Assembly (NCBI RefSeq): GCF_000701905.1
Contig: NZ_JNKC01000001.1
Span: 922,506-986,505, forward strand
Reading direction: 5' to 3'
Length of the DNA stretch: 64,000 nt
Origin: Proteiniclasticum ruminis DSM 24773
Lineage (GTDB): Bacteria; Bacillota; Clostridia; Clostridiales; Clostridiaceae
The position numbers were made by a program, and so were the translations under genes. Within the stretch, counting starts at the first letter, position 1, and each line of letters opens with the position of its first letter. Below the pieces are notes generated by a model. The model saw nothing but the letters and a program-made list of their open reading frames with translations, had not been told where the DNA came from and did no database searches. Below are positions 26,244 through 37,263 of this stretch, in pieces.

Positions 26244-26393
26244 ATAAAGCCTCCTTGCACATTGCATTGATATTCCTATTTTACTAGGAAAACATGAAGA
26301 ATCTTTGAAATCCTTCTAAATTCTATTACTACTATTCTACAAAAAGTCTGAAGAATATGCCATGAAAGTGAAAGAACTACAGAAAATATAAAG

Positions 26394-26448
26394 AAAAGGC
26401 TCCCTCTCCAGAAATAGACCGGAATAAAACCGCCCTGGAGAAGGAGTC
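26394..26448 (-). terminator. Terminator of uvrA
   Basis: On the minus strand GACTCCTTCTCCAG and CTGGAGAGGGAGCC pair over about 12 bases, followed by TTTTCTTT. It begins five bases after the uvrA stop and separates the uvrBA unit from the FHA operon. Confidence 0.85.
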
Positions 26449-26452
26449 TTGT

Positions 26453-29272
26453 TTACAGCATTTTCTTCAGATAAAGTCCCGTGTAGGAGTGCTCATTCTT
26501 TGCCACTTCTTCTGGAGTACCAACAGCAACAAGAGTACCCCCTTTGTCTCCACCCTCTGGACCCAGATCTATAATATGATCTGCGCATTTGATGATATCG
26601 AGGTTATGTTCAATGACGATGACACTATTTCCTAAGGAAACCAGTTTCTGGAGTATTTCATTCAGCCTCTTCACATCATCTGTATGAAGTCCTGTGGTGG
26701 GTTCGTCTAGGATATAGAGAGTCTGGCCTGTACTGACTTTAGAAAGTTCATAGGCGAGCTTGATTCTCTGAGCTTCTCCGCCAGAAAGCTGCGTAGAGGG
26801 CTGCCCCATTTTTACGTAGCCCATACCTACATCCATAAGAGTTTCAATCTTTCTATGGATTGAAGGAAGGTTCTCAAAGAACCGCTCTGCTTCTTCCACA
26901 GTCATCTCCAAAACATCCGCGATGTTCTTTCCTTTGTATTTCACTTCCAGGGTTTCACGGTTGTAGCGCTTTCCCTTACATATTTCACAGGGCACATAGA
27001 CATCCGAGAGGAACTGCATTTCAATCTTGATGATTCCATCTCCACTGCAGGCTTCACATCTTCCGCCCTTCACATTGAAGGAGAATCTGCCTGGTTTATA
27101 TCCTCTCGCCTTGGCTTCCGGAGTATTGGCATAGAGATCTCTGATCTTGTCAAAGACCCCGGTGTAGGTGGCAGGATTGGAACGTGGAGTTCTTCCAATG
27201 GGGCTCTGATCAATGTCAATGATCTTATCGATGTATTCAATCCCCGTCACTGCATCATGTCTTCCCGGTAGGACTCTCGCCTTGTTCACCTTCCGATGCA
27301 CAGCTTTATAGAGAATCTCATTGACTAGGGTGGATTTTCCTGATCCGGAAACCCCCGTCACAGCCACTAGCTTTCTCAATGGAAATTCCACAGTGATGTC
27401 CTTCAGATTGTTTTCCGTCGCACCTTTTACAATAATGTGTGTTCCGTCACCAGATCTTCTTTCGGAAGGCACCTCAATTTTCATCTCTCCTGTGAGATAC
27501 TTCGCTGTAATGCTCTTTTTCGATTTCATGACCTGCTTCACAGTTCCCTTGGCAACCACCTCGCCACCGTGCTCCCCTGCTCCTGGTCCAATGTCCACAA
27601 TATAATCCGCATTTCGGATGGTGTCTTCGTCGTGCTCCACCACCACAAGGGTGTTTCCATTGTCCCGCAGCGCTTTCAGTGTTTCAATGAGCTTATCGTT
27701 ATCTCTTTGGTGGAGTCCGATGGACGGTTCATCCAGAATGTAGAGCACCCCCATGAGACTGGAGCCGATCTGGGTGGCCAGACGGATTCTCTGAGCTTCT
27801 CCACCGGAAAGCGTTCCCGCATTTCTGGCAAGGTTCAGATAATCCAGTCCCACATTCACCAGAAACTGCAGCCTGGCTTCTACTTCCTTCATGATCTGCT
27901 CACCAATCATCACCTGACGCTCCGTGGGCTCATAGTTTCTGATGAAATTCAGTGACTCCTGAATGCTCATGGTGGTAAATTCAAAAATATTCTTTCCTGC
28001 GATGGTCACTGAGAGCACTTCCGGCTTCAGTCTTGCTCCATTACAGGTTGGACAAGGGTTGCTGCTCATAAACTGCTCAATCTCGCCCTTGATATAATCG
28101 GATCCACTTTCCATATAGCGCCTCTTGAGGTTATTCACTTCCCCTTCATAGGCATACATGTATTCTCCTTTGGAATAATTCTTGGTATAGAACACTTTAA
28201 GCTTTTTGCCTCTGGTTCCATAAAGAAGAATGTCCACAATCTCATCGCTCAGATCTTCGATCGGGGTATTAAGATCAAATTTATATTCTTTGGACAGCGC
28301 CTGCAGAATCCCAAAGGTCCAGGAATCTTCCTTCAGTCTACTGTCACCCCAGGACGCCATGGCACCATCCATGATGCTTTTTGTTCTGTCAGGAATCACA
28401 AGGTTCTCATCGATTTCAAGAAGTGTTCCCAAACCATCACAGTGCTCGCATTTTCCATAAGGAGCATTAAAGGAGAAAAGCCTTGGTTCCAGCTCTTCCA
28501 ACCCAATGTTATGCTCCGGACAGGCGAACTTCTCAGAGAAGACCTGATCTTCCCCATCGATGACACTGATGATGACCGTTCCTTCTCCCAGTTTTAGCGC
28601 TTGTTCTATGGACTCGGTCAGTCTTCCTTTGATGTCCTCACGGATGACCAGTCTGTCCACCACCGCTTCAATGTTATGTTTCAGGGTCTTTTTCAGCTTC
28701 ACTTCCTCTTCCGTGATGTCCACAATGATCCCATCAATTCTTGCACGGACATATCCAGTTTTCTTGATGGTCTCAAAAATCTTCTCATGCTCTCCCTTTT
28801 TCCCTTTGATCATGGGAGCCAGCACATGGATTCTTGTTCTTTCCGGAAGCTCCATGATTTTATCCACCATCTGGTCCACACTCTGGGAAGAAATCTCCCG
28901 GTGGCAGATGGGGCAGTGGGGAACACCTAACCTTGCATAGAGAAGTCTCAGATAATCATAGATTTCAGTAACGGTCCCTACCGTGGATCTCGGATTTTTT
29001 GAAGTGGTTTTCTGATCAATGGCGATGGAAGGGCTGAGTCCTTCAATGGACTCCACATCCGGTTTATCCATCTGACCCAGAAACTGCCTTGCATAGGAAG
29101 ACAGGGACTCCACATATCTTCTCTGTCCCTCCGCATAGAGGGTGTCAAAAGCCAGAGAGGACTTCCCTGACCCGGACAATCCCGTCAGAACCACCAGTTT
29201 GTCTCTTGGGATCTCCACATCGATATTCTTCAGGTTATTTACTTTTGCGCCTTTGATGACAATATTTCTCAT
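26453..29272 (-). CDS. uvrA: UvrABC excinuclease subunit A
   Basis: UvrA is the dimeric damage-recognition ATPase of nucleotide excision repair. Both ABC modules are present: Walker [10 protein letters not shown] near residue 31 and GVSGSGKST near 640, with signature motifs LSGGEAQRI in each half. The zinc-finger modules are visible ([37 protein letters not shown]). The length of 939 is normal for the family. It follows uvrB by 23 bases in the conserved uvrB-uvrA order. Confidence 0.98.
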   Translation of the reverse strand: MRNIVIKGAKVNNLKNIDVEIPRDKLVVLTGLSGSGKSSLAFDTLYAEGQRRYVESLSSYARQFLGQMDKPDVESIEGLSPSIAIDQKTTSKNPRSTVGTVTEIYDYLRLLYARLGVPHCPICHREISSQSVDQMVDKIMELPERTRIHVLAPMIKGKKGEHEKIFETIKKTGYVRARIDGIIVDITEEEVKLKKTLKHNIEAVVDRLVIREDIKGRLTESIEQALKLGEGTVIISVIDGEDQVFSEKFACPEHNIGLEELEPRLFSFNAPYGKCEHCDGLGTLLEIDENLVIPDRTKSIMDGAMASWGDSRLKEDSWTFGILQALSKEYKFDLNTPIEDLSDEIVDILLYGTRGKKLKVFYTKNYSKGEYMYAYEGEVNNLKRRYMESGSDYIKGEIEQFMSSNPCPTCNGARLKPEVLSVTIAGKNIFEFTTMSIQESLNFIRNYEPTERQVMIGEQIMKEVEARLQFLVNVGLDYLNLARNAGTLSGGEAQRIRLATQIGSSLMGVLYILDEPSIGLHQRDNDKLIETLKALRDNGNTLVVVEHDEDTIRNADYIVDIGPGAGEHGGEVVAKGTVKQVMKSKKSITAKYLTGEMKIEVPSERRSGDGTHIIVKGATENNLKDITVEFPLRKLVAVTGVSGSGKSTLVNEILYKAVHRKVNKARVLPGRHDAVTGIEYIDKIIDIDQSPIGRTPRSNPATYTGVFDKIRDLYANTPEAKARGYKPGRFSFNVKGGRCEACSGDGIIKIEMQFLSDVYVPCEICKGKRYNRETLEVKYKGKNIADVLEMTVEEAERFFENLPSIHRKIETLMDVGMGYVKMGQPSTQLSGGEAQRIKLAYELSKVSTGQTLYILDEPTTGLHTDDVKRLNEILQKLVSLGNSVIVIEHNLDIIKCADHIIDLGPEGGDKGGTLVAVGTPEEVAKNEHSYTGLYLKKML

Positions 29273-29295
29273 ATTTTACTCCTACCTGCGGAAAG

Positions 29296-31293
29296 CTACC
29301 CTTTCCTGTTCTTGATCAGTTCTTTCTTCAGTTTTGCAATCTCATCTCTAAGATACGCAGCTTTTTCAAACTCCAGATCTTTGGAAGCTTTATACATTTC
29401 AGTCTCAAACTTTTTGATGGTTTTCTCCAGCTGCTCTTTATTATACTTCACCACATCTTCCAGAGACTCAAATTCCTGTACCTCATCCACAATCTGTGAA
29501 ATTTCCAGAACGCCACGAATATCCTTGATGATCGTTGTTGGCGTGATATGATGTTTCGTATTGTACTCTTCCTGAAGCTTCCTTCTTCGTTCTGTTTCCT
29601 TCATGGCCCGATCCATGGATTTTGTGATGGTGTCAGCATAAAGAATAACTTTACTTTCACTGTTTCTGGCAGCACGGCCGATGGTCTGAATCATTGAGGT
29701 TTCCGAACGCAAAAAACCTTCCTTGTCTGCATCGAGAATCACTACGAGAGCAACCTCTGGAATATCCAGTCCTTCTCTCAAGAGGTTGATACCCACAAGC
29801 ACATCAATCTCACCAAGTCTTAGATCCCTGATGATCCTCATACGCTCCATGGTGTCGATGTCTGAATGCATATAGGTCACCTTTACCCGCAGTTCCTGGA
29901 AATACTTGGTGAGATCCTCAGCCATTCTTTTAGTCAGTGTTGTGATGAGGACTCTAAATCCTTTCTCCACGGTTCTATTGATCTCTCCATAGAGATCATC
30001 AATCTGTCCCTTCACAGGCCGTACAAACACCTCAGGGTCCAGTAGACCTGTAGGTCTTATGATCTGTTCTGCAATGACAGCAGAATGCTCCTTTTCATAA
30101 ACAGAAGGTGTGGCAGAGACAAAAAGCACCTGATTGATTTTTTCTTCAAATTCCTCAAATTTCAAAGGTCTGTTATCAAAAGCCGACGGCAGCCGGAATC
30201 CATACTCCACCAGATTCTGTTTTCTGGACCGGTCTCCTGCATACATCGCCCTAAGCTGAGGAAGTGTCACATGACTTTCATCAATAAAGATGAGGAAATC
30301 ATCTGGAAAGTAATCCAGAAGTGTCTTGGGTGGTGTATGAGGAGGTCTTCCATCGAGAATTCTCGAATAATTCTCGATGCCTGAGCAGTATCCCATTTCC
30401 ATCATCATCTCAATATCAAAGTTGGTCCTCTGTCTCAGACGCTGCGCTTCCAGAAGCTTGTCCTGGCTGTTCAGCTCACGGACCCTCGCTTCCATCTCTT
30501 CCTCGATTTCTTTGATGGCTCGTTGCAGATTCTCATAGGAAGTGGCAAAGTGGGAGGCAGGGAAAAATACCGTATGGGACAGTTCATGGAGAATCTCTCC
30601 AGTAAGAACATCAAACTCTCTGATTCTGTCAATTTCATCACCGAAAAATTCAATACGGACGCCTCTGCTGGACTCATTGGCAGGAATCACATCGAGAATA
30701 TCTCCCCGAACCCGAAAGGAACCTCTGGCAAAATCAATATCATTTCTTTCATATTGGATCTCAATGAGCTTTCTGATGATGTCGTCTCTATCCTTGGTCA
30801 TACCAGGCCTTAATGATATAGAAAGATTCTTGTATTCATCCGGATTTCCCAGACCATAAATACAAGAAACAGACGCGACAATAATCACATCTCTGCGTTC
30901 AAATAGAGCCGAAGTCGCGGAGTGCCTCAGCTTATCAATTTCCTCGTTGATAGAGGAATCTTTTTCAATATAGGTATCCGTCTGAGCCACATAGGCTTCT
31001 GGCTGATAATAATCATAATAGGAAACAAAGTACTCCACGGCACTGTCTGGAAAGAACTCCCGAAACTCCGAGGTGAGCTGCGCAGCCAGGGTCTTATTAT
31101 GTGCCAGGACCAAGGTAGGCCTTTGGGTTCTTTCAATAATATTCGCCATGGTGAAAGTCTTACCTGAACCGGTCACCCCTAAAAGTGTCTGTCCTCTGTT
31201 TCCACTTTCGATGGAGTTGACCAGTGTATTTATCGCGTCCGGCTGATCACCTGTTGGTTTGAATTTTGATGCAATGGTAAAGGTTCCTTCCAA
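29296..31293 (-). CDS. uvrB: UvrABC excinuclease subunit B
   Basis: UvrB verifies DNA damage and recruits UvrC. Seen are Walker [12 protein letters not shown], the beta-hairpin region [21 protein letters not shown], the DEAD-like FIDESHV, helicase motif VI (QTIGRAARN) and a C-terminal UVR motif ([19 protein letters not shown]). I choose TTG at 31293: a strong AGGAGG lies nine bases upstream and it gives the usual [16 protein letters not shown] start and 665 residues. An ATG overlapping this site is out of frame. It is followed by uvrA. Confidence 0.97.
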   Translation of the reverse strand: MEGTFTIASKFKPTGDQPDAINTLVNSIESGNRGQTLLGVTGSGKTFTMANIIERTQRPTLVLAHNKTLAAQLTSEFREFFPDSAVEYFVSYYDYYQPEAYVAQTDTYIEKDSSINEEIDKLRHSATSALFERRDVIIVASVSCIYGLGNPDEYKNLSISLRPGMTKDRDDIIRKLIEIQYERNDIDFARGSFRVRGDILDVIPANESSRGVRIEFFGDEIDRIREFDVLTGEILHELSHTVFFPASHFATSYENLQRAIKEIEEEMEARVRELNSQDKLLEAQRLRQRTNFDIEMMMEMGYCSGIENYSRILDGRPPHTPPKTLLDYFPDDFLIFIDESHVTLPQLRAMYAGDRSRKQNLVEYGFRLPSAFDNRPLKFEEFEEKINQVLFVSATPSVYEKEHSAVIAEQIIRPTGLLDPEVFVRPVKGQIDDLYGEINRTVEKGFRVLITTLTKRMAEDLTKYFQELRVKVTYMHSDIDTMERMRIIRDLRLGEIDVLVGINLLREGLDIPEVALVVILDADKEGFLRSETSMIQTIGRAARNSESKVILYADTITKSMDRAMKETERRRKLQEEYNTKHHITPTTIIKDIRGVLEISQIVDEVQEFESLEDVVKYNKEQLEKTIKKFETEMYKASKDLEFEKAAYLRDEIAKLKKELIKNRKG

Positions 31294-31378
31294 AACATAG
31301 TCCCTCCTTTTTGCTTGTTCCTCATCTATTATACACTTCTCCATTTAAAAAGTACATATGTTCACTTATTCTTCACAG

Positions 31379-32512
31379 CTACAGTTTGCCTTCCTTTTTC
31401 ATCTGAAAAAATTCAGCACTTGGAGGAACCACAAGGATTCCAGTGCTTGTGCCTGGAAGAATGGTAAACCGTATACTCTTATTGATTAGTTCCGCAGTCC
31501 GGACTTCCAGAGAAATGGTCCGCTCATAGGATAAGGTACCCATGAAGGCCAGAAGATTCTTATAAGTTGGATTGATCTTTCCATCCACCTTATAAATTCT
31601 GTCTCCAGATCTCAGTCCGGCAAGATAAGCTGCGGAGTTCTCACGCACTTCCAATACCATGATTTCTTCCTCACTGGACACAAACTTAGGTGCTCTCTTC
31701 TTCTCCATAAATCGGAATATCAGAGGTTCCAGATAAAGAAGCGCTGGAACTACAGCAAGGAGAAGATACGTCCACTCCATATGGAAACTGATGAGATAGG
31801 AGAGAAGTAGAATCACTGTGCCTGATATTATTTTGAGAGCACTCAATATAAATCTTCCTTCTTTTTTCCCGAAGGTCATCACCGTTTCTTTCATGGAAAA
31901 AAACTGAAGAATGGGGAGAAAAAGAAGAGAAGACCCCAGGATACTTCCTCCAGCAGTGACAAAAGCCGCTACAGAAGGCAGCATAAAGCTTTTCTCGATA
32001 CGGAATCCTCCTCGCAGCTCCTCTTTTCTAGAGAAAAGTACTGGCAAATCTCCCCCCTCATAGGATACGAGAAAAATCAGCCCTTGAACCATCATGGAGA
32101 TGCCAAGGAACAAAAAAATCTGGATGAGGTCATGGGAAGAAATGAGTCTTCCTTGGAGAAGATACATGAGAAGAAAAACTGTAAGAGCATGAAACCCGAC
32201 ATTCACATAACCGGAAAATCGGGTGACAGAAAATATACTCAGCATAAAAATGATGGCCACTTCTAAATAGGTGAAAAAGGCAATCTGAAACATACCAGCC
32301 AAAAGACTGATGGCAAATCCGCCGACAAGACCATAAAATACCTGATAAAAAGTTAAAACTAGGGGATGGTTTTCACTTTCCCCTAGTACTAGCTTTCTCA
32401 GTGACGCTTCCTGGACATTCTTTATATAGAACATCACAGCTGCGGCGATTAAAATGATCCATTGCGGAGAACTTAGCAGGCTACTATATCCCTGCAGAAT
32501 CTCACTAAACAT
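31379..32512 (-). CDS. PDZ-domain multi-pass membrane protein (MinJ position)
   Basis: About eight hydrophobic segments cover residues 15-275, followed by a C-terminal PDZ domain (about 285-360: VLEVRENSAAYLAGLRSGDRIYKVDGKI). The domain plan and the position after ftsE-ftsX-ctpB and before uvrB-uvrA match B. subtilis MinJ, a topological factor linking DivIVA to MinCD. Sequence alone does not prove the same role, and no DivIVA or Min genes are in the window. It starts 17 bases after the protease gene, so the two are co-transcribed. Confidence 0.8.
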   Translation of the reverse strand: MFSEILQGYSSLLSSPQWIILIAAAVMFYIKNVQEASLRKLVLGESENHPLVLTFYQVFYGLVGGFAISLLAGMFQIAFFTYLEVAIIFMLSIFSVTRFSGYVNVGFHALTVFLLMYLLQGRLISSHDLIQIFLFLGISMMVQGLIFLVSYEGGDLPVLFSRKEELRGGFRIEKSFMLPSVAAFVTAGGSILGSSLLFLPILQFFSMKETVMTFGKKEGRFILSALKIISGTVILLLSYLISFHMEWTYLLLAVVPALLYLEPLIFRFMEKKRAPKFVSSEEEIMVLEVRENSAAYLAGLRSGDRIYKVDGKINPTYKNLLAFMGTLSYERTISLEVRTAELINKSIRFTILPGTSTGILVVPPSAEFFQMKKEGKL

Positions 32513-32529
32513 ACAATGTCCCTCTTTTC

Positions 32530-33738
32530 TTATTGCAAACCGTCCTGTAGAATCTCCACAGCTTTCTGAAGCTGTGTATCATTATCAATGGTCAGCGGAG
32601 CTTCAACACCCTCTGGAAGCTGCACCTCCACATCTGGGAGAATTCCCTCCCCATGAATATTGATGCCATTTGGTGAATAGTAGGAAGATACAGTAACTTT
32701 CACACCTTCCTTGTTACCAACATTGAACACCATCTGGACAATACCTTTACCGAAAGATTTCTGACCAACGATGGTTGCGGCTTTATAGTCCTTCAGGGCA
32801 CCTGCCACCACTTCAGAGGCAGAAGCGCTGCCCTCATCCAGAAGCACCACCAGAGGTGCACCGATGAAATCTCCACCCTTGGATAGATATTCCCGTTTCT
32901 GTTGGGCTTTATCCAGCGTATAAAGAACTGTCTTCCCTTTTTCCACAAAGAGAGAAGCGGTGTCCACAGCTTCATCCAGATATCCGCCCGGGTTTCCTCG
33001 AAGATCCAGAATGTATCCTTCAGCACCCTGTGCTTTCAGCTCTTCCATGGCTTCACGGACCTGCTTTGCCGTATTGTTTGTAAATTGGAGCATGGTCACA
33101 TGACCAATATTCCCAGCAACCATCTCAGACTGCACATTCACAAGAGTTATGCTCGCACGGACAATGGTCACTTCTTTCTCAATCCCATTTTGTGAAATGG
33201 TTAGGGTGACAGGTTTCCCTTCTTCCCCTTTGATCACAGATACTGCTTTGTCCATTTCCGAGCCTTTATACTCCACACCTTCCACTTTCAGAATAAAGTC
33301 TCCAGCACGGATTCCTGCCTCATAGGCAGGTGATCCTTCAAAAGGTGTGATGACAACAATCTTATCTTCCTTGATTCCTACCATGACACCGATGCCAACG
33401 TAGTTGCCTTGGCCATCGTCTTGAAACTCCTGATACTCCTCCTGATTGTAAAACACTGTATATGGATCTCCCACAGCATCCACCATACCTTTGATGGCGC
33501 CTTCCAGAAGAGCCTCATCACCAATGTCCTGATAATACTGCTGATGCAGCACATCTTTGACTTCAAAGAGTTTATCGAAAGAACCGTCATTTGTTGAGCT
33601 TCCGCCGCCACCTGGAAGTATGACCGGACTGTTCAGGGAACCGTAAATGGATCCGCCGAAAAAGGATCCGATGGCTACCACCAGAAACAGAATCACCAGT
33701 ATGATTTTGGGAAAACCTCTTTTTTCTTCCTCGTACAC
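32530..33738 (-). CDS. ctpB: S41-family C-terminal processing peptidase (CtpB-like)
   Basis: A membrane-anchored serine protease: N-terminal hydrophobic helix (about 13-33), PDZ domain (GIGVMVGIKEDKIVVITPFEGSP onward), and the S41 catalytic core with nucleophile Ser in DEGSASASE and Lys in GQKSFGKGIVQ. A C-terminal peptidoglycan-binding-like tail follows. In B. subtilis CtpB processes a sporulation checkpoint protein; here it may act in envelope signalling. The first GTG (33747) abuts the GGAGA site, so the GTG at 33738 with nine-base spacing is preferred. It lies 41 bases after ftsX, in the Bacillus order ftsE-ftsX-ctpB. Confidence 0.9.
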   Translation of the reverse strand: MYEEEKRGFPKIILVILFLVVAIGSFFGGSIYGSLNSPVILPGGGGSSTNDGSFDKLFEVKDVLHQQYYQDIGDEALLEGAIKGMVDAVGDPYTVFYNQEEYQEFQDDGQGNYVGIGVMVGIKEDKIVVITPFEGSPAYEAGIRAGDFILKVEGVEYKGSEMDKAVSVIKGEEGKPVTLTISQNGIEKEVTIVRASITLVNVQSEMVAGNIGHVTMLQFTNNTAKQVREAMEELKAQGAEGYILDLRGNPGGYLDEAVDTASLFVEKGKTVLYTLDKAQQKREYLSKGGDFIGAPLVVLLDEGSASASEVVAGALKDYKAATIVGQKSFGKGIVQMVFNVGNKEGVKVTVSSYYSPNGINIHGEGILPDVEVQLPEGVEAPLTIDNDTQLQKAVEILQDGLQ

Positions 33739-33779
33739 AGCTATCACTCTCCAAACCTTGCATTTATCTAAGAATTCAA

Positions 33780-34664
33780 TTATACATCCAAGAATCTCTT
33801 TAATGCAATAAAACTACCCAATGCACCAATGACAAGTCCGGTAAGTCCAAACTGCCAGGAGAAGCTGTTGAGCACCTCGCTGGGTTTTACAAGACCTGCA
33901 TAAAAAAGACTCTGCGTGATATCTGCATAGACCAGCTGGTAGGCAAAGAAAACCACACCAACAGCAATGATGCCTCCGATGAGTCCCATGATCATCCCTT
34001 CTATAAGGAATGGCCATCTGATAAACCAGTCTGTGGCACCGACAAATTTCATGATACCAATCTCTCTTCTTCTGGAATAAACCGTCAGTTTGATGGTATT
34101 GGAGATCAGGAACAAGGACACCAGCACAAGGATGATGAAAATCACAACACCCATGGTTCGGATGATTTTAGCAAGTCCAATGATTCTCTCCACCGTCTCT
34201 CTCTCATTTCCCACATCTTCCACACCTCTTACACCAGAAAGGGCTTCTTCCACACGCATAGCTGCCTCAGGCTCTTCCAAGCTCACCACAAAGGAATTGG
34301 GCAGCGGATTCCGGTCTTCAGAGAACCCTGCAAGGATCGCGTTGTCTTCGCCAAGTCTTTCCTTAAACTTATCAAAAGCTTCCTCTTTGGACTCATAGGT
34401 GACTTCTTTGACACCTTCAACCCCCTGAAGAATGGTCTCAATATTCGACTGTTCCTGAGTGGTGATTTCATCGATAAGATAGGCTTTGATCTCTACTTTG
34501 GATTCCACAGACTCCACGCCCATATTGATGGTCTGAGCTACAATCAGAAAGACACCGAAAATAAACAGTGTAGCTGCAACAGTAATGATACTTGCGAAGG
34601 TGATGGTCTTATTTCTCTTAAGACTCTTCAGCGCATCTATGATAAACATCTTAAACTTCTGCAT
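33780..34664 (-). CDS. ftsX: Cell-division ABC transporter permease FtsX
   Basis: This 294-residue protein has an N-terminal helix (about 22-46), a large extracellular loop and three C-terminal helices, the FtsX plan. With FtsE it forms an ABC-type complex that does not transport but activates peptidoglycan hydrolases. The typical start LKSLKRNKTITFASIITVAATLFIFG and the cytoplasmic segment VYSRRREIGIMKFVGATDWFIRWPF are present. It overlaps ftsE by 14 bases and is followed by the S41 protease. Likely effectors are secreted hydrolases; an amidase with SH3b repeats is encoded elsewhere in the window. Confidence 0.95.
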   Translation of the reverse strand: MQKFKMFIIDALKSLKRNKTITFASIITVAATLFIFGVFLIVAQTINMGVESVESKVEIKAYLIDEITTQEQSNIETILQGVEGVKEVTYESKEEAFDKFKERLGEDNAILAGFSEDRNPLPNSFVVSLEEPEAAMRVEEALSGVRGVEDVGNERETVERIIGLAKIIRTMGVVIFIILVLVSLFLISNTIKLTVYSRRREIGIMKFVGATDWFIRWPFLIEGMIMGLIGGIIAVGVVFFAYQLVYADITQSLFYAGLVKPSEVLNSFSWQFGLTGLVIGALGSFIALKRFLDV

Positions 34665-35343
34665 TGAACTCGTACCTGCCCTTCTTTTCGTCTCGAACGA
34701 TTCTACCCTTTTCCAAGGCGATTACTCTTCTCTTGCTGGAATCCACAATATCTTTGGCATGGGTTGCCATAAGCACTGTCGTTCCGGCCTTGTTGATATC
34801 CATGATAAGTCTCATGATATCTTTAGCTGTTTCAGGGTCCAGATTTCCCGTTGGCTCATCCGCAATGAGTACAGTGGGATTGTTTGCGATGGCTCTGGCA
34901 AGGGATACTCTCTGCTGCTCTCCACCGGACAGTTCATTTGGAAAACTCTTGGATCTGTCGGAAAGTCCGACCAGAGCCAGCACCATAGGTACACGTCTTC
35001 TGATTTCTTTTGGGGTAGCGTCGATGACTCTCATAGCGAAAGCCACATTCTCATATACATTCAGTGTCGGAATCAGGCGATAGTCCTGAAACACCATACC
35101 GATTTTTCTTCTATAGTAAGGAATATCCTTTTTCGTGACATTTCTGAGGCTTTTGGTTCCTACAACAACCTCTCCCATGGTCGGTTCAATCTCTTTTAAA
35201 AGCATTTTAATAAAAGTGGATTTACCAGCACCACTGGCACCTACGAGAAAAACAAATTCGCCGGGTTCAATCTTTATACTAATGTCATTTAATGCTACTA
35301 CATGATTGTCATATTTTTTGGTTACATTCTTAAATTCAATCAT
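34651..35343 (-). CDS. ftsE: Cell-division ATP-binding protein FtsE
   Basis: The ATPase partner of FtsX. Walker A is GASGAGKST, the Q-loop follows in VFQDYRLIPTLNVYENVAFAM, the ABC signature is LSGGEQQRV and Walker B is VLIADEPTGNLD, with the switch His in MATHAKDIV. The ATG at 35343 (MIEFKNVTKKYDN) follows GGGAG and gives the family length of 230; the longer ORF has no ribosome site. The 180-base space upstream should hold the promoter and also a short hairpin at 35418-35433. Confidence 0.96.
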   Translation of the reverse strand: MIEFKNVTKKYDNHVVALNDISIKIEPGEFVFLVGASGAGKSTFIKMLLKEIEPTMGEVVVGTKSLRNVTKKDIPYYRRKIGMVFQDYRLIPTLNVYENVAFAMRVIDATPKEIRRRVPMVLALVGLSDRSKSFPNELSGGEQQRVSLARAIANNPTVLIADEPTGNLDPETAKDIMRLIMDINKAGTTVLMATHAKDIVDSSKRRVIALEKGRIVRDEKKGRYEFNAEV

Positions 35344-35522
35344 TTTACATCTCCCAAAGTTTCTTTTTTGCATAATGAAGCTTCCCCTTCACTACGCTGT
35401 CCATCATCACATCAGACTTCAGCTGTCGCTGAACCGATACACGTCTTCACGATTATACATTATGTCATAACCATGTGAAGATATTATGAAGAAGCATAGG
35501 TGCATACTATCACTTGAGCCTC

Positions 35523-36386
35523 TTACAGTTTGATATCAATAAAGCCCTCACCAAGCACTTCGTGGACTTCATTGACGGAGATGAAGGCCCTTGGATCAAT
35601 TTCCTTGATAAAACCTTTTAATCTAATATATTCTCGTCTGCTTAAAATGACATAAAGCACCTGAATATCCTCAGAGGTGTACCCGCCATATCCATTGAGG
35701 ACAGTACAGGACTTGTCCAGCTCCTCAATGATGAATTTGATGATCTCCTGTTCTTTCTTGCTGATGATCATCAGTTCCTTAGACGTATTGAATCCCAGAA
35801 TCAGCCGGTCAATAAGCGTGCCGTTGATGACAATGGCAAGGAGCGCATAGAGTCCCGCGGTGATGCCGAAGGTTGCAATACTTGTAAGACCAATGACAAA
35901 GTCCACCACAAGGAGAGCTTTTCCAATATCCATGTGAATATACTTATGGAGAATCTTTGCCAGAATATCCGTACCGCCTGTGGAAGCACCATAATTGAAC
36001 ACCATGGACATACCAATCCCAATGACAAAGGTTCCAACAGCAGCATTAATAAATAAATCATCCGTAAGCACTCCAGGAGTAAAAAATGTTTCCATCACCC
36101 ACATGATCACAGACAGCCCAAAAGAAGCATACAGCGTTTTAGCACCGAATCCACCGCCCACGGTGACAAAAGCCACAGCAAACAGAATCAGATTCAGTAC
36201 TAAAATGATGGCTCCGACAGGAATCATACTAAGAAAGCTGTTGATGATGATGGCAAGACCCGAGACACCTCCGGCAGCAATGTTGTTTGGAATATGGAAA
36301 TACTCCAAACCAAAAGCCACCAGGAAAATTCCGATGGTGATCATAATGAAGTCTTTCACGCTAAAATCCTTGAGTATTCTTTTCAT
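35523..36386 (-). CDS. YitT-family membrane protein, copy 1
   Basis: A five- or six-helix membrane domain (DUF161-type repeats, PNNIAAGGVSGLAIIINSF and ASTGGTDILAKIL) is joined to a cytoplasmic DUF2179 domain from about residue 205 (SKEQEIIKFIIEELDKSCTVLNGYGGYT). Function is not established; the family is common in Firmicutes in several paralogs. It follows the second YitT gene with a four-base overlap and is the last gene of the run that starts at acpS. Confidence 0.9.
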   Translation of the reverse strand: MKRILKDFSVKDFIMITIGIFLVAFGLEYFHIPNNIAAGGVSGLAIIINSFLSMIPVGAIILVLNLILFAVAFVTVGGGFGAKTLYASFGLSVIMWVMETFFTPGVLTDDLFINAAVGTFVIGIGMSMVFNYGASTGGTDILAKILHKYIHMDIGKALLVVDFVIGLTSIATFGITAGLYALLAIVINGTLIDRLILGFNTSKELMIISKKEQEIIKFIIEELDKSCTVLNGYGGYTSEDIQVLYVILSRREYIRLKGFIKEIDPRAFISVNEVHEVLGEGFIDIKL

Positions 36387-37255
36387 CCAACAGCCTCCTT
36401 CTTGTCAGGTTTTCGCTTTGGCAGTGAAAACCCCTGTCCCAGAACTTCCGTGGTGCTTGTGACAGTGACAAAAGCATCCGGATAATACTCTCTGAGAAAC
36501 GTCTTGAGATTGACAAATTCTTTGGTGGACAGCACTGTATAAATCACATAATTGCCTTCTCCAGAAAAGGCACCTTCTCCATTGAAGATCGTAGCTCCTC
36601 TCTCCAGAACTTCCACCACATAGGACTTTACTTCTTCCTTGTTTCTGGTGATGATAAAGACCTGTTTTTTCTCATTGAAACCGCCTACGACCCTGTCGAT
36701 GACTACGCCATTGAGGAAAGTGGCAAGACCTGCATAAAGTCCCCGTTCAATGCCAAAAAATGCTGCCACGAGAACCACCACTAGAAGATCGATGATGGTC
36801 ATGGAGACTCCCATGGATAGATTTGTATATTTATTGAGTATTTTCGCAATAATATCCGTCCCGCCAGTGGAGGCATCCTGATTGAAGACCATCCCAAGTC
36901 CCGTACCCAGAAGAAGAATCCCGAGGAGCGTTGCAAGCATCAGATCCCCAGTGACTTTTTCAGGTCTGATGACATTCTCAATGACCCACATGATACCCGA
37001 CAACGAAAAACTGGCATAGAGGGTTTTAAAACCAAATCCTCCCCCCAGCAGTTTAAAAGCAAGAAGAAAAAGAATGCCATTGAGCACAATGACATAAGTG
37101 GATATAGAGACTCCAGGAAAGAGGGAGTTCAATATCAGACCGATACCAGACACCCCTCCTGGTGCAATTTGGTTCGGAACAAAAAAGAGCTGGATGGCCA
37201 CAGCCACCAGAAGAGCTCCAATGGTTATGAGAATATATTCTTTAGATTTTTTCAT
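36383..37255 (-). CDS. YitT-family membrane protein, copy 2
   Basis: Very similar in plan to its downstream neighbour: PNQIAPGGVSGIGLILNSLFPG and DASTGGTDIIAKILNKYTNLSMG in the membrane part and a DUF2179 domain at the end (RNKEEVKSYVVEVLERGATIFNGEGAF). The two are tandem paralogs that have diverged clearly, so the duplication is old. It lies eight bases after alr and is surely co-transcribed with it. No substrate is known for the family. Confidence 0.9.
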   Translation of the reverse strand: MKKSKEYILITIGALLVAVAIQLFFVPNQIAPGGVSGIGLILNSLFPGVSISTYVIVLNGILFLLAFKLLGGGFGFKTLYASFSLSGIMWVIENVIRPEKVTGDLMLATLLGILLLGTGLGMVFNQDASTGGTDIIAKILNKYTNLSMGVSMTIIDLLVVVLVAAFFGIERGLYAGLATFLNGVVIDRVVGGFNEKKQVFIITRNKEEVKSYVVEVLERGATIFNGEGAFSGEGNYVIYTVLSTKEFVNLKTFLREYYPDAFVTVTSTTEVLGQGFSLPKRKPDKKEAVG

Positions 37256-37263
37256 ACGATCTC

